Part shown: positions 33,691 through 42,367 of the stretch, in pieces
Layout of the letters: each line of letters opens with the position of its first letter
How positions within the stretch are numbered: position 1 is the first letter of the stretch
Assembly: GCF_014650175.1 (NCBI RefSeq)
Contig: NZ_BMUL01000001.1
Span: 538,013 to 602,012, forward strand
Length of the DNA stretch: 64,000 bases
Direction: 5' to 3'
Origin: Streptomyces termitum
Lineage (GTDB): Bacteria > Actinomycetota > Actinomycetes > Streptomycetales > Streptomycetaceae
The notes under the pieces: model-generated
The model's input: only the letters and a program-made list of their open reading frames with translations
What the model was told of the DNA's origin: nothing
Database searches by the model: none
Made by a program: the position numbers and the translations under genes

Positions 33691-35346
33691 TCACGCCGGG
33701 ACGGCGCCGTCCAGTTCGGCCCGCATCTCCGCGCGCAGCCGCAGCGTGGCCGTCAGGCGCTGGAACGCCTCCGCCCAGTAGGCGCCCGCGCCCGGCGGGG
33801 CGTCCTCCGCGTCCGGGACCGTCGCCGCGAGCGCGGCGAGGCGGTCCGCCGCCGCAGGAGAGAGGCAGCGCTCCGCGAGCCCCATCACCCCGCTGAAGCT
33901 CCACGGATAGCCGCCCGCGTCCCGCGCGGTGTCCAGCGCGTCGATCACCGCCTCCCCCAGCGGCTCCGCCCACGGCACCGGGCACACCCCGAGCAGCTGG
34001 AACGCCTCCGACAGGCCGTGCGCCGCCACGGACGCCGCCACCCAGTGGGCCCGCTCCAGCGGCCCCAGCGTCGACAGCAGCTGTGCCCGCTCCGCCAGCG
34101 ACGACGTGCCGGGACCGGTCGCCGGAGGGACCGCCGGGGCGCCCAGGAGCGCCCGCGACCAGGCCGGGTCCCGCTGCCGCACCGCCGCCCGGCACCAGGC
34201 CGCGTGCAGCTCGGGCCGCCAGTCGTCGGCGACCGGCAGGGCCACGATCTCCTCCGGCGTCCGCCCGCCGAACCGGGGCGGCCAGCAGGACAGCGGCGCC
34301 GCCTCCACCAGCTGCCCCAGCCACCAGGAGCGCTCGCCGCGCCCCGGCGGCGGCACCGCGACCACCCCGTCCCGCTCCATCGCCGCGTCGCACTCGTGCG
34401 GCGCCTCCACGACCACGGTCGGCACGGCCGCCGTCCGGTCCGGGCCCACGCAGGTCACCGCCCGCCCCGCCATCCGGGCCGCGAGCGCGGAGCCGGGCAG
34501 CGCGGAGAGCAGCTCGGCGGCGGTCGCCCGGACGTTGCGGCTGCGGTCGGCGAGCGCCGCCTCCAGGAACGCCTCGTCCGCCGGGGACAGCCCGGCCCGC
34601 AGCGAGTCCAGGAACATCAGCCGGTCCTCGGCCCGCTCCCCGGCCCAGGTCCCCGCCAGCAGCGCCCGCCCGGCCGCCGCGTCCCGCTTCCGCACGGCCG
34701 CGAGCAGCGCGACCCGCTCGGCGAACAGCCCCTCCTCCCACAGCTCCCGCACCGCCGCCGCGTCCCCGGGGTCGGGCAGCCCGGCCGCGCCGCCCCGCAG
34801 GGCGAACCGCCAGTCGGGGTTGAACCCGGCCAGCCACCGGCCGCGCGGCCCGGCGAGCGCCAGCGCCCCCGGCCGCAGATCGGTACGGGCCCGCGCCGCG
34901 TCGAGCAGCGCGGGCAGCGCGGCCGGCGGCGCCCGGTAGCCGCGCTCGCCCGCGAGGGCCAGCCACTGCGGCAGCAGTTCGGCCAGGTCGGGCGCGGTGC
35001 CCCGGCGCCCGCCCGCCGGTGCGGGGGCGGCCCGCCCGGCCAGGAGCCGGTCCAGCCGCCGCCGGGCCGCCGGGGGCAGCGGGGGGCGCGGGTCGGCGGG
35101 CGCGGGCGGCGGCGGCGCGGCGGCGGGGCCGGGCCGCAGCCCCGCCCGCCGCCGCAGCGCGTGCCGGGCGGCGGCGTCGAGGAGCGCGCCCGCCGCCCGC
35201 TCCCCGCGCCCGCCGGCCACGGGCCGCCGGTCGGTGCCGAGCAGCGCGGCGGCCGTCAGCTCCTCCCAGCCGGGATCGGCCGCGGCGGGCGAACTGGTGA
35301 ACGGGGTGGTGGACGGGCGGGTGGAACGTGGATCGGCGGTCGTCAT
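33691..35346 (-). CDS. DUF5691-family protein of the MoxR/VWA/SWIM cluster
   Basis: A 551-residue soluble protein with helical, Ala/Leu/Arg-rich sequence. It starts WEELTAAALLGTDRRPV, the opening that I associate with DUF5691 proteins found next to SWIM and MoxR genes. The middle contains HEAT-like helices (RNVRATAAELLSALPGS). No catalytic motif is visible. ATG 35346 has GGGAGG 8 nt upstream; the frame continues upstream only through repeats. It is downstream of the SWIM gene on the same strand with a 298-nt repeat-bearing gap between. It likely works as an accessory or scaffold protein in the cluster (inference). Confidence 0.75.
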   Translation of the reverse strand: MTTADPRSTRPSTTPFTSSPAAADPGWEELTAAALLGTDRRPVAGGRGERAAGALLDAAARHALRRRAGLRPGPAAAPPPPAPADPRPPLPPAARRRLDRLLAGRAAPAPAGGRRGTAPDLAELLPQWLALAGERGYRAPPAALPALLDAARARTDLRPGALALAGPRGRWLAGFNPDWRFALRGGAAGLPDPGDAAAVRELWEEGLFAERVALLAAVRKRDAAAGRALLAGTWAGERAEDRLMFLDSLRAGLSPADEAFLEAALADRSRNVRATAAELLSALPGSALAARMAGRAVTCVGPDRTAAVPTVVVEAPHECDAAMERDGVVAVPPPGRGERSWWLGQLVEAAPLSCWPPRFGGRTPEEIVALPVADDWRPELHAAWCRAAVRQRDPAWSRALLGAPAVPPATGPGTSSLAERAQLLSTLGPLERAHWVAASVAAHGLSEAFQLLGVCPVPWAEPLGEAVIDALDTARDAGGYPWSFSGVMGLAERCLSPAAADRLAALAATVPDAEDAPPGAGAYWAEAFQRLTATLRLRAEMRAELDGAVPA

Positions 35347-35412
35347 CGGGCCTCCCGGGGCGCGGTCGCGTGCTCGGTCCTCGTCGTGGACGCCGAGCGG
35401 TGCGGGACGGGC

Positions 35413-35513
35413 GGACGGAGCACAGGCGTACACGTACGCGTGCGCCTGCGGGGCCGGGCGGACGGAGCACAGGAGTACGTGTACGGGGTCGGCCGGACGG
35501 AGCACAGGCGTAC
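35413..35513. repeat. Three spaced copies of a 19-bp repeat
   Basis: GGACGGAGCACAGGnGTAC occurs at 35413, 35460 and 35495 (spacings 47 and 35 bp), each running into alternating GTAC-type palindromes. It lies in the gap between the SWIM and DUF5691 genes. The array is non-coding in every convincing frame. Confidence 0.8.
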
Positions 35514-35644
35514 GCGTACCGGGTCGGGCGGTGGTCTCCGGGTGCGCGCGTGCGCGGGCCGCCCGGCGGCGGGCCCGCCGGAGCACGTGCGGACGCGGGC
35601 GGGGCCGGGCGGCGCGAGGGGGACGGGCCCGGCGGTGCGTCCCG

Positions 35645-36985
35645 TCACAGGAGGGGGACCGTTTCGGCCGGTTCCTCCGGGGACCAGGCGGCGAGGGGGG
35701 TGAGACCGCGGTGGCCGAGTTCGCCGAAGACCGTGACGGGGGCGCCGCCGGACAGGGCGAGCAGCCGCCACAGGCCGGGCCGGGACCGGTCGGCGCCGGT
35801 CAGCGGCAGCGCCTCGCGGCCGTCGGCGTCGGCGAGCTGCCAGCCGTACGCGGCCCGCGCCGGGACCACGCGCGCGAGGGTCACCGGCCAGGCGTCCAGC
35901 CACGGGTCGTCCCGCAGCGCCCGCCCGTACGCGTCGAGCGCCGCGCCGACCGTCCCGCCCGGCGGCGGCGCGGCCGGGACCCCGGCCGGCCGCAGCTCCT
36001 CACCGGGGTCGGCCCGGAGCCGCCCGGAGCCCTCGTGCGGGGTCAGGTCGCCCTCGACGACCGCGCCCACCGGCAGCGCGAGCGCGGGCGCGCGGCCCGC
36101 CGCCCCGAAGGAGAGCACCAGGGCCGTACGGCCCAGGCCGGTGCCGAACAGCCAGGTCCGACGGGTCGTCAGGCGGGCGTCCCCGGTGTCGTACCGGGCG
36201 AGGACCTGCCACCGGTCGCGCAGCACCGTGCCGCCCGGCGGCGAGGGCAGCCCGACCCGGGTCCGCACCGTCGTCGCCAGCGGGGCGGGCAGCCGGTCGA
36301 CGGCCAGCCACGCCCGGTCCAGCAGATGGGTGAGCGCGCACTCCTCCAGGAGCCGCGCCGGCCAGTCCGGGCCCGAGCCCGGCAGCGCGCCCAGCTCCCG
36401 CACCCGGGCGGCGAGGCCCGGCGCCTGCGCGTCGACCATCCGGGCCGCCGTCTCCTCCCACGGGCCGGACCCGGGGTGCCCGGCCGCCGCGAGGCCGCCG
36501 CGCACCAGGTCGGCCAGGCGCCGCTCCAACTCCTCGGCGCCCGCCGTGATCCGGGCCGCCCGGCGCTCCGCCCGGCGGCGGGCGGCCGCCGGGTCGGCCG
36601 GTCCGGTCCGGGCCGCCGCCGGTCGCGCGGCGGGGAGCGCGGCACGCGCGCGGACGGCCCAGGCGGGCGGCCCGGCCGCGTCCGGCACGGCCGCCGGGTC
36701 GGCCGCCCGCAGCAGCAGGAGCCCCAGCGCGTGCACACAGAGTGACGGAACGGTCCCGCAGGTGCACGCGTGCGCGGGCCCCGCCGGGTCCACGACGGTC
36801 CGGTACGCGCCCCCTCCGCCGCCCTCCTCCGGGCCCTCGCACCGCCCCCAGAGCAGCCCCTCGGCGGCCCCCGTCCCCTCCCACGCGGCGGCCGCCGCGA
36901 ACCCCCGCGCCGCTTCGCGCGACGCCTCGTCAGGAGCCGGTGCCGGTACCTGGCCGGACGTCCGGCGCACCCCCATGGCATTCAT
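35645..36985 (-). CDS. SWIM zinc-finger protein
   Basis: A 446-residue protein. The SWIM motif C-x-C-x6-C-x-H is at Cys74, Cys76, Cys83 and His85 and would bind Zn; SWIM domains mediate DNA or protein contacts. The remainder is Ala/Arg/Pro-rich and helical with no recognised enzyme motif. ATG 36985 is chosen because a -10 element TAACGT ends 7 nt upstream, suggesting a leaderless message. The promoter matches the RecA-NDp pattern. It heads the leftward SWIM-DUF5691 arm; the rightward MoxR-DUF5682-VWA arm begins 690 nt away. Confidence 0.85.
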   Translation of the reverse strand: MNAMGVRRTSGQVPAPAPDEASREAARGFAAAAAWEGTGAAEGLLWGRCEGPEEGGGGGAYRTVVDPAGPAHACTCGTVPSLCVHALGLLLLRAADPAAVPDAAGPPAWAVRARAALPAARPAAARTGPADPAAARRRAERRAARITAGAEELERRLADLVRGGLAAAGHPGSGPWEETAARMVDAQAPGLAARVRELGALPGSGPDWPARLLEECALTHLLDRAWLAVDRLPAPLATTVRTRVGLPSPPGGTVLRDRWQVLARYDTGDARLTTRRTWLFGTGLGRTALVLSFGAAGRAPALALPVGAVVEGDLTPHEGSGRLRADPGEELRPAGVPAAPPPGGTVGAALDAYGRALRDDPWLDAWPVTLARVVPARAAYGWQLADADGREALPLTGADRSRPGLWRLLALSGGAPVTVFGELGHRGLTPLAAWSPEEPAETVPLL

Positions 36986-36992
36986 GGACCTG

Positions 36993-37015
36993 ACGTTAGA
37001 GTCCGCCACTGACAA
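36993..37015 (-). promoter_or_regulatory. RecA-NDp/PafBC-type DNA-damage promoter of the SWIM gene
   Basis: On the minus strand TTGTCAGTG (37015-37007), exactly 8 nt, then TAACGT (36998-36993). This is a full match to the mycobacterial RecA-independent damage promoter pattern as I recall it: TTGTCRGTG-N8-TAnnnT. Confidence 0.75.
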
Positions 37016-37155
37016 TGGTTCTGACCTGCGGCTTCAACGCCCTTGGAGGGCCCCGGCGGCAGAGTGGTTTTGCTCACCCTTTACGGTGCTGTCACGGCTC
37101 GCGCGAACCAGCGCGCGGCCCCACGTCCGCACCACCGTGCAGGGGGAGTACCACC

Positions 37156-37569
37156 ATGAACCGCACCGTCCGCACCGCCGTCTCGGCCTTCGCCGTCACC
37201 GGCCTCGCGTTCGGGCTCGGCGCCTGTTCCGAAGCCGCCGACAAGGCCGCCGACAGCGTCGACAAGGCAGTTGCGAAGAGCTACGAGGTGACCTACGAAG
37301 TCACCGGGAGCAGCCTGGAGTCGGTCGACTACCACGCCGGTGACGGCACCGCGATGCAGCCGCAGGTCCAGAGCGAGAAGAAGCCCGGCACGCCCTGGAC
37401 GAAGACCGTCCAGTTGCACGGCATCATGCCGCCGGCCGTCATGCCGGTCTCGCTCGCGCCCGAGGACCTCACCTGCAAGGTCGTCTACCAGGGCAAGGTC
37501 ATCAAGGAGGCCAAGGGCGAGCAGGCCATGGCGGGCGGCTGCGTCGCCGTCTCCCCGGTCTTCAACTGA
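37156..37569 (+). CDS. MmpS-like lipoprotein, hypothetical
   Basis: A 137-residue exported lipoprotein with signal peptide and lipobox (Leu-Gly-Ala-Cys, Cys24) and a short helical stalk (SEAADKAADSVDKAV). The C-terminal beta-sandwich-like part (YEVTYEVTG, PWTKTVQLHG, LTCKVVYQGKVIKE) has the look of the MmpS family of small envelope proteins. Two Cys in the mature domain may pair. ATG 37156 follows AGGGGGAG. It sits between the two arms of the MoxR/SWIM cluster and may have its own promoter; its relation to that system is unknown. Confidence 0.75.
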   Translation: MNRTVRTAVSAFAVTGLAFGLGACSEAADKAADSVDKAVAKSYEVTYEVTGSSLESVDYHAGDGTAMQPQVQSEKKPGTPWTKTVQLHGIMPPAVMPVSLAPEDLTCKVVYQGKVIKEAKGEQAMAGGCVAVSPVFN

Positions 37570-37610
37570 CCCCGGCCCCCGGCCGGTTCCCCGGCCCCGG
37601 CGAGGGCCGG

Positions 37611-37633
37611 TTGTCAGTGGGGTGGTGCACGGT
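37611..37633 (+). promoter_or_regulatory. RecA-NDp/PafBC-like promoter of the MoxR operon
   Basis: TTGTCAGTG (37611-37619), exactly 8 nt, then CACGGT (37628-37633). It differs from the pattern only at the first -10 base (C for T). The MoxR ATG lies 38 nt beyond. Confidence 0.6.
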
Positions 37634-37671
37634 GGATCGGACAGCAGGTCGAACGATCTGGAGGGGGATCC

Positions 37672-38829
37672 ATGACCGTTTCCGAGACCATCGCGGAGCC
37701 CGGCGCCGGTGTTGTGACGGACACCGGCCCGGGCGGGCTCCGCCCCGCCGCGGAAGTCCTGCGGCCCCACGCCGAGGACGCCTTCGCCCACGAGCTCGCG
37801 GCGCTCGCCGCCGCCGACGACCGCCCCCGGCCCGCCCGCTGGCGCCTCTCGCCCCGGGCCGTCGCCACCTACCTCCTCGGCGGCACGCTCCCCGACGGGA
37901 CCGTGATCACGCCCAAGTACGTCGGTCCCCGGCGCATCGTCGAGGTCGCCGTCACCACGCTCGCCACCGACCGGGCCCTGCTCCTGCTCGGCGTCCCCGG
38001 CACCGCCAAGACCTGGCTCTCCGAGCACCTGGCGGCGGCCGTCAGCGGCGACTCCACGCTGCTCGTCCAGGGCACCGCGGGCACCGGGGAGGAGGCCGTC
38101 CGGTACGGGTGGAACTACGCGCGGCTGCTCGCCGAGGGCCCCGGCCGTGCCGCCCTCGTGCCCAGCCCCGTGCTGCGCGCCATGGAGCGGGGCGCGACCG
38201 CCCGGGTCGAGGAGCTGACCCGGATGCCCGCCGACGTGCAGGACGCGCTCATCACGATCCTGTCCGAGAAGACCCTGCCCGTCCCCGAACTGGCCGAGGA
38301 GGTCCAGGCGGTCCCCGGCTTCAACCTGATCGCCACCGCCAACGACCGCGACCGGGGCGTCAACGAGCTGTCCAGCGCGCTCCGGCGCCGCTTCAACACC
38401 GTCGTGCTGCCGCTGCCGGCCACCGCCGAGGACGAGGTCGCCATCGTCGCCCGCCGGGTGGACCAGCTCGGCCGCTCCCTCGAACTCCCCGCCGTGCCCG
38501 ACGGGGTGGCCGAGATCCGACGGGTCGTCACCGTCTTCCGCGAACTCCGCGACGGCGTCACCGCCGACGGCCGCACCCGCCTCAAGTCCCCCTCGGGGAC
38601 GCTCTCCACCGCCGAGGCGATCTCCGTCGTCACCGGCGGCCTGGCGCTCGCCGCCCACTTCGGCGACGGCGTGCTCCGCCCCTCGGACACGGCCGCCGGG
38701 ATCCTCGGCGCCGTCGTCCGCGACCCCGCCCACGACCGGGTCGTCTGGCAGGAGTACCTGGAGACCGTGGTCCGCGGGCGCGACGGCTGGCAGGACTTCT
38801 ACCGGGCCTGCCGCGAGGTGGGCCCGTGA
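37672..38829 (+). CDS. MoxR-type AAA+ ATPase
   Basis: A 385-residue AAA+ ATPase. Walker A GVPGTAKT (about 107-114), Walker B-like region ARVEELTRM, sensor 1 IATANDRDRG, and arginine-finger stretch SALRRRFN are all present. MoxR ATPases act as chaperones that remodel partner complexes, usually with a VWA protein. ATG 37672 has GGAGGGGG upstream. Its stop overlaps the DUF5682 start (GTGA) and that gene overlaps the VWA gene (ATGA), so the three are one translationally coupled operon. Confidence 0.92.
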   Translation: MTVSETIAEPGAGVVTDTGPGGLRPAAEVLRPHAEDAFAHELAALAAADDRPRPARWRLSPRAVATYLLGGTLPDGTVITPKYVGPRRIVEVAVTTLATDRALLLLGVPGTAKTWLSEHLAAAVSGDSTLLVQGTAGTGEEAVRYGWNYARLLAEGPGRAALVPSPVLRAMERGATARVEELTRMPADVQDALITILSEKTLPVPELAEEVQAVPGFNLIATANDRDRGVNELSSALRRRFNTVVLPLPATAEDEVAIVARRVDQLGRSLELPAVPDGVAEIRRVVTVFRELRDGVTADGRTRLKSPSGTLSTAEAISVVTGGLALAAHFGDGVLRPSDTAAGILGAVVRDPAHDRVVWQEYLETVVRGRDGWQDFYRACREVGP

Positions 38830-41207
38830 CCGCGCCGCCCGCCCGCGCACCCCTGCTGCTCGGGGTCCGCCACCACGGGCCCGGCTCCGCGCGCGCCGTG
38901 CGCGCCGCCCTGGCCGCGGCCCGGCCCGCCGCCGTCCTCGTCGAGGGCCCCGCCGAGGCCGACGCGCTGGCCGGCCTCGCCGCCGACCCGGACATGCGGC
39001 CCCCGGTCGCCCTCCTCGCCCACGCCGCCGACGACCCCGGCCGGGCCGCGTTCTGGCCCTTCGCCGCCTTCTCGCCGGAGTGGACCGCCCTGCGCTGGGC
39101 GCTCGACGTGGGCGTCCCGGTCCGGTTCGCGGACCTGCCCGCCGCCCACACCCTCGCCGCCGACCCCACCTGGGGCGACGGCGACGAGGACGCCGACGAC
39201 GCCGCCCCCGCCCCCGACCCGCTCGCCGAACTCGCCCGCGCCGCCGGGCACGAGGACCCCGAGCGGTGGTGGGAGGACGCGGTCGAACTCCGCGAGGGCG
39301 GGGGCGCCGACCCGCTCGCCCCCTTCGAGGCCCTGGCGGAGGCGATGACCGTCCTGCGCGAGCGGCACGGGTCCGCCGTCCGGCCGCGCGACCTCGTCCG
39401 CGAGGCGCACATGCGGCTCCGGCTGCGGGCCGCCCGCAAGGAGTTCGGCGACCGGATCGTCGTCGTCTGCGGCGCCTGGCACGTGCCCGCGCTCGCCCTG
39501 CGCACCACCGTCGCCGCCGACCGGGCCCTCCTCAAGGGCCTGCCCAAGGTGCGGACCGAGCTGACCTGGGTGCCCTGGACGCACCGCAGGCTCGCCCGCC
39601 GCTCCGGTTACGGCGCCGGGATCACCGCCCCCGGCTGGTACGGGCACCTCTTCGCCGCCCCCGACCGGCCCGTCGAGCGCTGGATGACCCGGGCCGCCGG
39701 GCTCCTCAGGGAGGCCGACCACCCCGTCTCCACCGCCCACGTCATCGAGGCCGTCCGCCTCGCCGAGGGCCTCGCCGCCCTGCGCGGCCGCCCCCGGCCC
39801 GGCCTCGACGAGACCACCGACGCCGTCCGGGCCGTCCTCTGCGGGGGCTCCGACGTGTCCCTCGGCCTGGTCCGGGACCGGCTCGTCATCGGGGACGACC
39901 TCGGGGAGGTGCCGGCCGGCGCGCCCGCCGTCCCGCTCCAGCGCGACCTGACCCGCCTCCAGAAGAGCCTGCGCCTCAAGCCCGAGGCGGACGGCCGCGA
40001 CCTCGACCTCGACCTGCGCGGCGGGACCGACGCGGCCCGCAGCCGGCTCCTGCACCGGCTGCGGCTCCTCGGCGTCGACTGGGGCGAGCCCGCCCCCGGC
40101 CGGTCCGGCACCGGCACCTTCCGGGAGGGCTGGCGGCTCTCCTGGCAGCCCGAACTGCACGTCAGGGTCGCGGAGGCGGGCGTCTGGGGCACCACCGTCG
40201 AGTCCGCCGCCACCGCCCGCGCCGCCTTTCTGGCCCGTACCGCCGACACCCTCCGGGAGGTCACGGACCTCGCCGAGCGGTGCCTGCTCGCCGGGCTCGG
40301 CGACGCGCTCCCCGCCGTCCTCGGGGCCCTCGCCGACCGGGCCGCGCTCGACACCGACGCGGCCCGCCTGGCCGACGCGCTCCCGGCCCTGGCCCGCGCC
40401 CTGCGGTACGGGGACGTGCGCGGCACCGACACGGCGGCGCTCGCCGGGGTCGCCCTCGGCGTCGCGGAGCGGATCTGCGTCGGCCTGCCGGCCGCCTGCG
40501 CCGGTCTCGCCCCGGCCGCCGCCGAGGCGATGCGCGACCGCCTGGACGCGGTCCACACGGCGATCGCCCTCCTCCCGGACCCGAAACCGGACCCCGGAAC
40601 GGAACCGGACCCGAAACCCGGCTCAGGGTCCGACCCGGGACCCGGCCCAGGACCCGGCCCGGCACCGGACCCGCCGTCGGAGGCGGACGCCGTTCCCGGT
40701 CCCGGGCTCCTCTCCGACCGCTGGGCGGGGACGCTGCGGCGGCTCGCCGGCGGGGAGCGGGTGGCCGGGGTGGTCCGGGGCCGGGCGGCGCGGACGCTCT
40801 TCGACGGGGGCCTGGCCGGGACCCGGGAGACGGGCCGGACCATGGGGCTCGCGCTCTCGCCCGCCGTGCCGCCCGCCGAGGCCGCCGCCTGGATCGACGG
40901 CTTCGCGGGCGGGGCCGGCGGCGGGCTGCCGCTCGTCCACGACGAGCGGCTGTTCGCCCTGCTGGACGCCTGGCTCGGAGCCGTACCCGACGAGGTGTTC
41001 CCGGCCGTGCTGCCGCTGCTGCGGCGCACCTTCGGCGGATACGACCCCGGGGTGCGGCGGGCCCTCGGGGAGCTCGCCGCGCGGGGGCCGGGGGCCGCCG
41101 TCCCGGCCGCCGCCGCGCCCGGCTTCGCCGCCGAGCCCGACGCGGCGCGCGCCGACGCCGTCCTGCCCCTGCTCCGCCTCGTCCTCGGACCGGAGGTCCC
41201 CGCATGA
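38826..41207 (+). CDS. DUF5682-family protein, possible EreA/TraB/ChaN-like fold
   Basis: A 793-residue protein coupled on both sides (GTG 38826 overlaps the MoxR stop; its own stop overlaps the VWA start). The N-terminal part opens with GVRHHGPGS (His16, His17), then VLVEGP (Glu40), and later VVVCGAWHVP (His219). That spacing of His, Glu and a late GAxH recalls the EreA/TraB/ChaN/TIKI putative metallohydrolases; this is my reading, not a known assignment. The rest is helical, with a Pro/Asp/Gly linker (about 579-614). Family assignment rests on the neighbours and general look. Confidence 0.75.
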   Translation: MTAPPARAPLLLGVRHHGPGSARAVRAALAAARPAAVLVEGPAEADALAGLAADPDMRPPVALLAHAADDPGRAAFWPFAAFSPEWTALRWALDVGVPVRFADLPAAHTLAADPTWGDGDEDADDAAPAPDPLAELARAAGHEDPERWWEDAVELREGGGADPLAPFEALAEAMTVLRERHGSAVRPRDLVREAHMRLRLRAARKEFGDRIVVVCGAWHVPALALRTTVAADRALLKGLPKVRTELTWVPWTHRRLARRSGYGAGITAPGWYGHLFAAPDRPVERWMTRAAGLLREADHPVSTAHVIEAVRLAEGLAALRGRPRPGLDETTDAVRAVLCGGSDVSLGLVRDRLVIGDDLGEVPAGAPAVPLQRDLTRLQKSLRLKPEADGRDLDLDLRGGTDAARSRLLHRLRLLGVDWGEPAPGRSGTGTFREGWRLSWQPELHVRVAEAGVWGTTVESAATARAAFLARTADTLREVTDLAERCLLAGLGDALPAVLGALADRAALDTDAARLADALPALARALRYGDVRGTDTAALAGVALGVAERICVGLPAACAGLAPAAAEAMRDRLDAVHTAIALLPDPKPDPGTEPDPKPGSGSDPGPGPGPGPAPDPPSEADAVPGPGLLSDRWAGTLRRLAGGERVAGVVRGRAARTLFDGGLAGTRETGRTMGLALSPAVPPAEAAAWIDGFAGGAGGGLPLVHDERLFALLDAWLGAVPDEVFPAVLPLLRRTFGGYDPGVRRALGELAARGPGAAVPAAAAPGFAAEPDAARADAVLPLLRLVLGPEVPA

Positions 41208-42367
41208 GCCCCACGACCGACGAGCGGCTGCGCCGCTGGCGCCTGGTCCTCGGCACCGGCGACCCGGAGCTGTCCGGCGCCGACGCGGCCATGGACGCCG
41301 CCCTCGCCGCGCTCTACGACGACCGGGGCGGCGAGCGGGACGGCGGCCGGACCGGCGGTACGGGCCGGGGCACGGCGCGGGCCGGGGGGCTCGGCGGGTC
41401 CGCGCCCTCGGTCGCCCGCTGGCTCGGCGACATCCGCGCCTGCTTCCCCACCTCCGTCGTGCAGGTCATGCAGCGCGACGCCGTCGACCGGCTCGGGCTC
41501 GCCCCGCTGCTCCTGGAGCCGGAGCTGCTGGCCGCCGCCGAGCCCGACGTGCACCTCGTCGGCACCCTCCTGTCGCTGGCCGAGGCGCTGCCGGAGACCA
41601 CCCGGCGGACCGCGCGGGCCGTGGTCCGCAAGGTCGTCGCGGAGCTGGAGGCGAAGCTCGCGGACCGCACCAGGACGGTCCTCGGCGGCGCCCTCGACCG
41701 CACGGCCAGGACCGCCCGCCCCCGGCACCGGGACATCGACTGGGACCGCACCCTGCGGGCCAACCTCGGCACCTACCTGCCCGAGCACCGCACGGTCGTC
41801 CCCGAGCGGCTGGTCGGCCGTGCCCGCTCCGCGCGGGCGGTCCGCAAGGAGGTGGTGCTCTGCGTCGACCAGTCCGGCTCGATGGCCGCGTCCGTCGTCT
41901 ACGCGGCGGTCTTCGGCGCCGTCCTCGCCTCGCTGCGGACGGTCGAGACCCGGCTCGTCGTCTTCGACACCTCGGTCGTGGACCTGACCGGAGAGCTGGC
42001 CGACCCGGTGGACGTCCTCCTCGGCACCCGGCTCGGCGGCGGCACCGACATCGGCCGGGCGCTCGCCCACTGCCAGGCGCGGATCACCCGCCCCGCCGAC
42101 ACGGTCCTCGTCCTGATCAGCGACCTGTACGACGGCGGCGTCCGGAGCGAGCCGGTGCGGCGGATCGCGGCGATGCGGGCGGCCGGGGTGGAGTGCGTGG
42201 TCCTGTCGGCGCTCTCCGACGAGGGCGCCCCGGCGCACGACCGGGAGCGGGCGGCGGAGCTGGCGGCGCTCGGCGTGCCCGTCTTCGCCTGCACCCCCGA
42301 CCTCTTCCCGGAGGTGATGGCCGCCGCCCTGGAGAAGCGCCCCCTGCCGGTCCCCGAGACGCCGTGA
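41204..42367 (+). CDS. VWA-domain protein, CoxE-like partner of MoxR
   Basis: A 387-residue protein, ATG 41204 overlapping the DUF5682 stop. The N-terminal half is helical with a Gly/Arg/Thr linker (about 43-66). The C-terminal von Willebrand A domain keeps the metal site: DQSGSM (about 222-227), GGGTDIG and ISDLYDGG. MoxR-VWA pairs are widespread chaperone systems that insert cofactors or remodel complexes; here the partner set (SWIM, DUF5691, DUF5682) defines a less-known subtype. It ends the operon; no clear terminator follows. Confidence 0.9.
   Translation: MSPTTDERLRRWRLVLGTGDPELSGADAAMDAALAALYDDRGGERDGGRTGGTGRGTARAGGLGGSAPSVARWLGDIRACFPTSVVQVMQRDAVDRLGLAPLLLEPELLAAAEPDVHLVGTLLSLAEALPETTRRTARAVVRKVVAELEAKLADRTRTVLGGALDRTARTARPRHRDIDWDRTLRANLGTYLPEHRTVVPERLVGRARSARAVRKEVVLCVDQSGSMAASVVYAAVFGAVLASLRTVETRLVVFDTSVVDLTGELADPVDVLLGTRLGGGTDIGRALAHCQARITRPADTVLVLISDLYDGGVRSEPVRRIAAMRAAGVECVVLSALSDEGAPAHDRERAAELAALGVPVFACTPDLFPEVMAAALEKRPLPVPETP

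Noticed and set aside
35347..35586. An N-terminal extension of the DUF5691 protein
   Set aside because: The in-frame upstream stretch encodes the three DNA repeats, and ATG 35346 has a good ribosome site directly before it.
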